NCBI GenBank assembly: GCA_963922455.1
Contig: CAWUIO010000014.1
Span: 1-64,000 of the forward strand
Reading direction: 5' to 3'
Length of the DNA: 64,000 nucleotides
DNA from: CAWUIO01 sp963922455
Lineage (GTDB): Bacteria > Bacteroidota > Bacteroidia > Cytophagales > Microscillaceae
The translations under genes were made by a program, and so were the position numbers. Below the pieces are notes generated by a model. That model was not told the DNA's origin, searched no databases, and saw nothing but the letters and a program-made list of their open reading frames with translations. Numbering within the stretch: position 1 is the first letter of the stretch; the number at the start of each line of letters is the position of its first letter. Below are positions 59,287 through 64,000 of this stretch, in pieces.

Positions 59287-59416
59287 GGGGCTGTCCCCGC
59301 CTTTCACCCAAGGTACTTCAAAGTTAGCCCGTGCCTAGGCGGGGCCGGGCTTTCACTACTCGCCGGCCCACGCACAGCCAGCGGCGGGCTCAAACAGGCC
59401 GTTCAATCCCTCAGCC
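59287..59416 (-). repeat. Dispersed structured repeat, copy 15
   Basis: Reverse class A copy of the CAGCC / GGCTG type (left end GGGGCTGTCCCC, right end CTCAGCC). Outer stem GGCCCCGCC with compensating partner. It begins 7 bp after the stop codon of the small hypothetical gene. Confidence 0.92.
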
Positions 59417-59424
59417 AAGGAATC

Positions 59425-59461
59425 AAAAAACCGGACTTGCTGATAAACAAGTCCGGTTTTT
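59425..59461. terminator. Bidirectional intrinsic terminator
   Basis: AAAAACCGGACTTG pairs with CAAGTCCGGTTTTT across an 8-nt loop. A and T runs at the ends serve both the pullulanase run and the convergent GDH gene. Confidence 0.93.
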
Positions 59462-59482
59462 CTTGGAACAGGAAGGTACATA

Positions 59483-60757
59483 TTAATAACCACCCCGCCA
59501 ATTATAGGTTTTGGCTACTTTATCGATGGCAACAATGTAAGCGGCAATACGCATCGGGACATTGTAGTGAATGGAAGCCTGATATACCTTTTCGAATGCT
59601 TCTTTCATAATCCGGTCACTTCGGCGACTGATACGTTCCTCGGTCCATTTATATCCCAAGCGGTTTTGTACCCACTCAAAATAAGAAACACTCACCCCAC
59701 CGGCATTGGCCAGGATATCCGGTACCGCCAAAATACCTTTTTCGTTGATTACTTTATCAGCATTGGCCGATGTAGGCCCATTGGCCCCTTCTACAATCAA
59801 ACGGGCTTTGACTTTGTCTACATTTTCGGAGACAATCACATCTTCTTTGGCTGCCGGCACTAAAATATCTACCTCTAAGGTAAGTAAGTCTTCGTGCGGG
59901 ATTACTTCGGCCCCTTCAAAACCACTCAAAGAGAAATTGTTGTTTTGCAAGTGCTCAATCGCCTTGACAATGTCAATGCCTTCTTTATTATAATAAGCTC
60001 CAGACATATCACTGATGGCAATCACGTTGACCCCTCGCTCGTGCAGAAGTCGGGCCGCATTAGAACCCACATTACCAAAGCCTTGAACGGCACAAGTGGC
60101 TTTATAGGGGTTTACTCTTAGCTTTTCCATGCCCGCCAGGGCACAAACCATCACCCCACGACCGGTAGCTTCTACCCGTCCTAAGGAGCCTCCCAAAACT
60201 AAGGGTTTCCCAGTTACCACTGCATTTACAGTCATACCACGGGCTTTGGAATATTCATCCATCAACCAGGCCATTTCGCGGGGGCCTGTGCCCATATCCG
60301 GCGCCGGAATATCCTGGTCAGGGCCAAATACATCCAACATGGCATTGGTATAGCGTCGGGTCAATCGTTCCAATTCGCCAGGTGACATTTCCCGAGGGTT
60401 GCACGTGATTCCTCCTTTTGCCCCACCGTACGGTATATCGACTACGGCACATTTCCAGGTCATCCAAGCGGCTAAGGCTTGTACTTCATTCAGGTTTACG
60501 TCTGGATCAAAGCGGATCCCTCCTTTGGAAGGCCCTAAAATGTTTGAGTGTACTACCCGATATCCCTGAAAAACCTCAATTTTCCCATTATCCATGGTAA
60601 TTGGCAAACCAACAATTACTTGTTTTACGGGAGATTTAAGAATGTTGTACATTTCATCACTAATGCCAAGAGTTTTGGCCGCTAGGTCAAAACGAGACAT
60701 CATTGACTCTAAGGGATTTTCTTTGTCTTTGATCGGCGCAGGTTCGATATAGGCCAT
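59483..60757 (-). CDS. gdhA: Glu/Leu/Phe/Val-type glutamate dehydrogenase
   Basis: A 424-residue enzyme of the GDH family that interconverts glutamate and 2-oxoglutarate plus ammonia with NAD(P)H. The substrate-binding and catalytic stretches are GGIRFDPDVNLNEVQALAAWMTWKCAVVDIPYGGAKGGI, with the catalytic lysine in PYGGAKGG. The nucleotide-binding domain has VQGFGNVGSNAA. The length matches the RocG/GudB-type hexamer. The gene is monocistronic, with a promoter box 45 bp upstream. Together with asparaginase and phenylalanine hydroxylase it points to amino acid use. Confidence 0.97.
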   Translation of the reverse strand: MAYIEPAPIKDKENPLESMMSRFDLAAKTLGISDEMYNILKSPVKQVIVGLPITMDNGKIEVFQGYRVVHSNILGPSKGGIRFDPDVNLNEVQALAAWMTWKCAVVDIPYGGAKGGITCNPREMSPGELERLTRRYTNAMLDVFGPDQDIPAPDMGTGPREMAWLMDEYSKARGMTVNAVVTGKPLVLGGSLGRVEATGRGVMVCALAGMEKLRVNPYKATCAVQGFGNVGSNAARLLHERGVNVIAISDMSGAYYNKEGIDIVKAIEHLQNNNFSLSGFEGAEVIPHEDLLTLEVDILVPAAKEDVIVSENVDKVKARLIVEGANGPTSANADKVINEKGILAVPDILANAGGVSVSYFEWVQNRLGYKWTEERISRRSDRIMKEAFEKVYQASIHYNVPMRIAAYIVAIDKVAKTYNWRGGY

Positions 60758-60801
60758 AATAATTGGAATTTATTGCCAGTTTAAACGGTTAAAACAAAGC
60801 G

Positions 60802-60809
60802 CAAAGCTA
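60802..60809 (-). promoter_or_regulatory. -7 promoter element of the glutamate dehydrogenase gene
   Basis: TAGCTTTG on the minus strand matches TAnnTTTG exactly, 45 bp before the start codon. A second box, TAATTTTG, lies 44 bp further upstream. A -33 TTTG is not clear. Confidence 0.45.
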
Positions 60810-60882
60810 AGTAGTAGCTTTAAGCTAAGTTCACATCTACGGTTCAAAATTAGTACCTTATGGCTTACTAATGTAATTTTTT

Positions 60883-61716
60883 TTAGAAAAATTTTAGAAA
60901 AATCGCGATAAAAGGGGCAGAAAACAGTAAATTATCAAATCGGTCCAGGAAGCCTCCGTGTCCGGGCAACGTCTCACCCGAATCTTTAACCAATAAACTT
61001 CGCTTGAGCATGGACTCAATCAAATCGCCGTGCGTACCGGCCACGATGATAATTAAAGCCACGCCAATCCACTGGTACAAGGCCAAATCATGCAGGTATT
61101 GATTGAGCAAGAGGGCCATAGCCAGGGCTAAAAAAGCTCCTCCAAAGCTTCCCTCCCAGGATTTTTTGGGGGAAATCCGGGGAAAGAGCGGGTGTTTCCC
61201 GTATCGCCCTCCAATAAAATAAGCCCCTATGTCGTGTATCCACAATATAAAAAATAGGCCCAAGACGTATTGGTATTGATATTCCCCCTCTTTGAAAGCC
61301 AGGATATTTAAAAAAACAAAAGGTAAGGTTGTATACAGAATACCCAGCAAAACCAAACCTATTTTCTCAAAGGGAAACTTCTGCTCCTTGCGATAAAGCT
61401 GGGCAAGAAAGAACATAGAAAACAAAGGATACACCCATAGGTACCCCATGGTATCTACCACCTCAGCACTGATTAAAAAGCTCAAGGTAAAAATTCCCAA
61501 GCCTAGGGCGAGGCAGTAATTAAAAAACATGCCTTGGCCCCGCTCCCGGTACAAGCTTAAATATTCGTATAGGCATACCTGGGAGATGACCGCAAAAACG
61601 ATAAAATAGGTCCATCCTGCCCAAATTATACCTCCGAGCATTAAAAAAAAACCAGAAAACCCAAAAATGAGGCGATTGCGTAAGTTATCCGCTTTTTTAC
61701 TCGAGTTGGATGTCAT
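60883..61716 (-). CDS. cdsA: Phosphatidate cytidylyltransferase
   Basis: A 277-residue membrane enzyme with seven or eight helices that makes CDP-diacylglycerol from phosphatidic acid and CTP. The signature SMLKRSLLVKDSGETLPGHGGFLDRFDNLLFSAP is complete, and HDIGAYFIGGRYGKHPLFPRISPKKSWEGS is the conserved cytosolic motif. It is the last gene of a run with DUF2007 and CPBP genes; its start overlaps the DUF2007 gene by 20 bp. It provides the precursor for the Psd pathway. Confidence 0.97.
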   Translation of the reverse strand: MTSNSSKKADNLRNRLIFGFSGFFLMLGGIIWAGWTYFIVFAVISQVCLYEYLSLYRERGQGMFFNYCLALGLGIFTLSFLISAEVVDTMGYLWVYPLFSMFFLAQLYRKEQKFPFEKIGLVLLGILYTTLPFVFLNILAFKEGEYQYQYVLGLFFILWIHDIGAYFIGGRYGKHPLFPRISPKKSWEGSFGGAFLALAMALLLNQYLHDLALYQWIGVALIIIVAGTHGDLIESMLKRSLLVKDSGETLPGHGGFLDRFDNLLFSAPFIAIFLKFF

Positions 61717-61909
61717 CCTTTATAATTTTTAGCGACTTCAAGAAGTTCTCAGCAGGCACATGAATCTCGAAATTTCCCCCAAAGGCTCCCATATACGAGG
61801 AGTCTTGTTTATTTATCGAGACCGGGTTAAGTCCGTGTTCTTCCAAAACCGACTTGACTATTTCGGCTTGAAAGGGGTTTTGGGTTTCATATACTTTTTT
61901 CCACTCCAT
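61697..61909 (-). CDS. DUF2007 domain protein
   Basis: A 70-residue cytosolic protein matching DUF2007 (putative signal-transducing protein). KVYETQNPFQAEIVKSVLEEHGLNPVSINKQDSS and FEIHVPAENFLKSLKIIKDD are the expected pattern. The DUF2007 fold is a small alpha/beta sandwich related to P-II-like proteins and often sits next to membrane genes. It overlaps cdsA by 20 bp and starts 3 bp after the CPBP gene, so translation is coupled. Confidence 0.88.
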   Translation of the reverse strand: MEWKKVYETQNPFQAEIVKSVLEEHGLNPVSINKQDSSYMGAFGGNFEIHVPAENFLKSLKIIKDDIQLE

Positions 61910-61912
61910 AGT

Positions 61913-62869
61913 TTAATTTTCAGTTACTCCTTCTACTGGGGAGGGCCGGAAGATACGGTAAAAGCTATAAAGTAAAAGTACCGATACCGGCAATGAAATA
62001 CTGACCCATAGCCAGGGCATGGCCTGATTGGTTCCAAAATCATAGCCCAGGTCAACATTTTGGGAAACGTAAATCATAAGCAGGGTCGCTCCATTATTAA
62101 TGAAGTGCGCCAACATAGGATAAAACAAATTGCCAGACCAATAATACATGTACCCAAATAAGCAACCCAAGAGCATACGGGGAAAAAACCCGTAAAATTG
62201 CATATGAATGGCACTAAATAAGATCGCTGTAATCCAAATCGCTGCGTGTACCGTGATCACTTTTTGAAAAACCCGCTGCAACAAGCCCCGGAAAAACAGC
62301 TCTTCACCAATACCTGGGATCAAGGCCATAACAACTAAGCCCAGCAAAAACTCTCCCGTATTTTGAAAATTAAGGAAGTAAGCAGTATACATCTCCAGGC
62401 TCTTTTCTTTGGCCAGGGCCCACTTTTCAAAACCATCCATCCAGGCGGGGAAATCAATATTTGCATTCCACTCGATGAATAAGGAAGTTGTAGGCATAAT
62501 CAATAAGGTAAACAAAATGCATATGCCAATAGCCGGAGAAGAAAGCATAGGCCTTGGGTTCATGGTAGCCCAGGAATCCCTACGCATGAGGTAAATGAAT
62601 ACCAAACTACTCACAATAAAACCACCTATGGCCGTAAACCCTTGTATGTACAAAATAATAATCCGTCCTTGGGGATGTACCACTAATTGATCATAGGAAA
62701 TAAATGCCATCATCTCTACAGGACGGAAAGACAAGCCGTACATCAAAGCCAGGGGTATCCACGAAAGCAAGGAAAATACCGAAGTAAGTAATAAAAATAG
62801 CCCCGTAAGCATAAGCAAATTGGAGAAAGTCTCTAGGGCTCTTTGGGAGGGCGATTGGGCTACATTCAT
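61913..62869 (-). CDS. CPBP family intramembrane protease
   Basis: A 318-residue membrane protein with about eight helices. The CPBP motifs are GIGEELFFRGLLQRVF (EExxxR), AILFSAIHMQFYGFFPRML with the second histidine, and LAHFINNGATL. This differs in detail from the CPBP protein at 49 kb, so they are not recent copies. It is the first gene of the CPBP-DUF2007-cdsA run and has a strong -7 box. Confidence 0.9.
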   Translation of the reverse strand: MNVAQSPSQRALETFSNLLMLTGLFLLLTSVFSLLSWIPLALMYGLSFRPVEMMAFISYDQLVVHPQGRIIILYIQGFTAIGGFIVSSLVFIYLMRRDSWATMNPRPMLSSPAIGICILFTLLIMPTTSLFIEWNANIDFPAWMDGFEKWALAKEKSLEMYTAYFLNFQNTGEFLLGLVVMALIPGIGEELFFRGLLQRVFQKVITVHAAIWITAILFSAIHMQFYGFFPRMLLGCLFGYMYYWSGNLFYPMLAHFINNGATLLMIYVSQNVDLGYDFGTNQAMPWLWVSISLPVSVLLLYSFYRIFRPSPVEGVTEN

Positions 62870-62901
62870 AATGTGAGTCTATCCAAAAGGTAAGTCTATT
62901 T

Positions 62902-62909
62902 CAAAGATA
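62902..62909 (-). promoter_or_regulatory. -7 promoter element of the CPBP-DUF2007-cdsA run
   Basis: TATCTTTG on the minus strand fits TAnnTTTG exactly, 33 bp before the start codon. Confidence 0.5.
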
Positions 62910-63029
62910 AGATCAAAACTGATAAATCCGCTGCCTTGTTCCCTCATAAGAGATATATCTAAGCCCAGCTGGGTCATGCGTACCATCCCATCAGAACGGA
63001 TAGTATTTCCGGAAGCAGGATTTTTTTTG

Positions 63030-63037
63030 TAATTTTG
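63030..63037 (+). promoter_or_regulatory. -7 promoter element before dusB
   Basis: TAATTTTG fits TAnnTTTG and lies 30 bp before the TTG start of dusB. Confidence 0.4.
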
Positions 63038-63066
63038 CCAATTCAAAATCGCAAATATAAAAGGCT

Positions 63067-64000
63067 TTGGTACAAATCGGAACCCTGGACTTAGGAGAGT
63101 TTCCCCTTTTACTGGCTCCCATGGAAGATGTGAGCGACCCTCCCTTTCGAGCCGTGTGCAAGGAGCAAGGAGTGGATATGATGTACACCGAATTTATCGC
63201 CGCGGAGGGACTCATCCGCGATGCCGCCAAAAGTGTACAAAAGCTTGATATCTACGATTACGAACGACCCATTGGCATCCAAATTTTTGGGGCCGAGATC
63301 GAGTCTATGCGCAAAGCCGCCGCCATTGCCGAAGCGGCCGGTCCGGAAATTTTGGATATAAACTATGGCTGCCCGGTAAAAAAAGTGGCTTGCAAAGGCG
63401 CAGGGGCAGGTATTCTCAAGGACCTGCCCAAGATGCAGAAGATGACAGAAGAGATTGTGAAGCAGGTCAATATTCCGGTAACTGTCAAAACGCGGCTCGG
63501 TTGGGATGAAGATAGTATTCACATCGTAGAAGTAGCCAAACGCTTACAGGATGTGGGCATTCAGGCCCTTTCCATTCACGGGCGTACCCGCAAACAAATG
63601 TACAAGGGGGAAGCCAATTGGGAGCCCATCGCCGAAGTAAAAAACCAAGCCGATATCCATATCCCCATCTTTGGAAATGGCGATATTGACTCCCCTCAAA
63701 AGGCCCTTGAATATCGTAACCGTTACGGGGTAGACGGGATCATGATCGGTCGTGCCTCGATTGGCTACCCTTGGATTTTCCGGGAGATCAAACACTTTTT
63801 CCAAACGGGTGAACTTTTGCCCCCCCCCGATCTGGATCAAAGAGTAGAGGTCTGCCGACGTCACTTTGTACACTCTTTGGAGTGGAAGGGAGATAAGCTG
63901 GGAATATTTGAGATGCGCCGGCACTATACCAATTATTTCCGGGGCTTTCCTGGCTTTAAGCATTTTCGTATGCGCCTGGTACAAACCGACTCCCCCCAGG
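63067..64000 (+). CDS. dusB: tRNA-dihydrouridine synthase, partial at the window end
   Basis: The first 311 residues of a DusB-type flavoenzyme that reduces uridines in tRNA. The frame is blocked by a stop codon at 63058-63060, so the start must be the TTG at 63067, giving VQIGTLDLGEFPLLLAPMED, the standard N-terminus of Bacteroidota DusB. Conserved segments are APMEDVSDPPFRAVCKEQGVD, the LDINYGCPVKKVACKGAGAG motif with the catalytic cysteine, VKTRLGWDED, IHGRTRKQMYKG and GNGDIDSPQKAL. GVDGIMIGRASIGYPWIF is also present. The C-terminal helical domain is cut at position 64000. Confidence 0.95.
   Translation, partial: MVQIGTLDLGEFPLLLAPMEDVSDPPFRAVCKEQGVDMMYTEFIAAEGLIRDAAKSVQKLDIYDYERPIGIQIFGAEIESMRKAAAIAEAAGPEILDINYGCPVKKVACKGAGAGILKDLPKMQKMTEEIVKQVNIPVTVKTRLGWDEDSIHIVEVAKRLQDVGIQALSIHGRTRKQMYKGEANWEPIAEVKNQADIHIPIFGNGDIDSPQKALEYRNRYGVDGIMIGRASIGYPWIFREIKHFFQTGELLPPPDLDQRVEVCRRHFVHSLEWKGDKLGIFEMRRHYTNYFRGFPGFKHFRMRLVQTDSPQ

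Noticed and set aside
43..59416. CRISPR array
   Set aside because: The repeats are dispersed one by one, occur in both orientations and have no regular spacers.
63109..63984. Minus-strand frames at the window end (63109-63522 and 63544-63984)
   Set aside because: They are antisense to dusB, whose conserved motifs fill the plus strand in one frame from 63067.
1..64000. tRNA or rRNA genes
   Set aside because: I looked for cloverleaf features such as a T-loop GTTCGAATC and for rRNA landmarks in the intergenic regions and saw none; a tRNAscan run would settle it.

Overview
The window is a stretch of ordinary chromosome from a member of the Bacteroidota. The evidence is the rplM-rpsI-rpsB-tsf order, promoters that fit the Bacteroidota -33 TTTG / -7 TAnnTTTG pattern, and many families typical of that phylum (DUF2911, DUF6048/DUF6452, DUF6051, DUF6263, monomeric phenylalanine hydroxylase, S9B dipeptidyl peptidase IV, nSTAND1-WD40). 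The style suggests a free-living Saprospiria- or Cytophagia-like organism, but I cannot assign a genus. I found no rRNA, tRNA, CRISPR array, prophage or intact insertion sequence.

Layout. 0-10.4 kb: a secreted hypothetical lipoprotein, a TIR-EAD11 protein, a YfhO-like membrane protein, and a three-gene run encoding a STAND NTPase with WD40 repeats, an outer-membrane barrel and an M23/LysM peptidase. 10.8-13.9 kb: a DUF6452-DUF6048-queA-PAP2 operon with a terminator-like hairpin in its leader. 14-21.5 kb: DUF2911, sterol desaturase-like protein, rraA, a class C beta-lactamase-like lipoprotein and several hypotheticals. 21.6-25 kb: a candidate MITE, an acidic lipoprotein divergent from an ECF sigma factor, and a membrane protein that joins an anti-sigma-like N-terminus to a trypsin-like protease. 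25-32.5 kb: Sel1-repeat protein, TetR regulator with hydrolase target, J-domain protein, a small FeoB-associated-type Cys-rich protein, OmpA-like and MazG proteins. 33-38.4 kb: PhoB/PhoR-type two-component system, RluA, and the ribosomal protein and EF-Ts genes. 38.5-46 kb: lipoprotein, DUF2927, thioredoxin, DPP IV, SPOR-like, YkoF-like and DUF6263 proteins. 46-64 kb: transport, asparaginase, CPBP proteases, TatD, phenylalanine hydroxylase, Psd, MetG, pullulanase, deaminase, GDH, CdsA and DusB (cut by the window end).

The most striking non-genic signal is a family of about 130-bp structured intergenic repeats: fifteen clear copies plus degenerate ones, in both orientations, mostly hugging the 3' ends of genes. 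The copies share a closing stem, a central hairpin and an outer GC-rich stem. Paired changes preserve the stems (GGCTT with AAGCC, or GGCTG with CAGCC; several versions of the GC-rich stem), which argues that a folded RNA or DNA structure is under selection. Some copies are linked to pyrimidine-rich tracts, and one sits at the end of a tandem array. I know of no named family that it matches; this needs a search.

Second-tier points are the sigma factor / anti-sigma-protease pair, the TIR-EAD11 conflict-type effector, the membrane-tethered STAND-WD40 operon, a perfect TetR operator lying inside a promoter, and three copies of an octamer upstream of phenylalanine hydroxylase.
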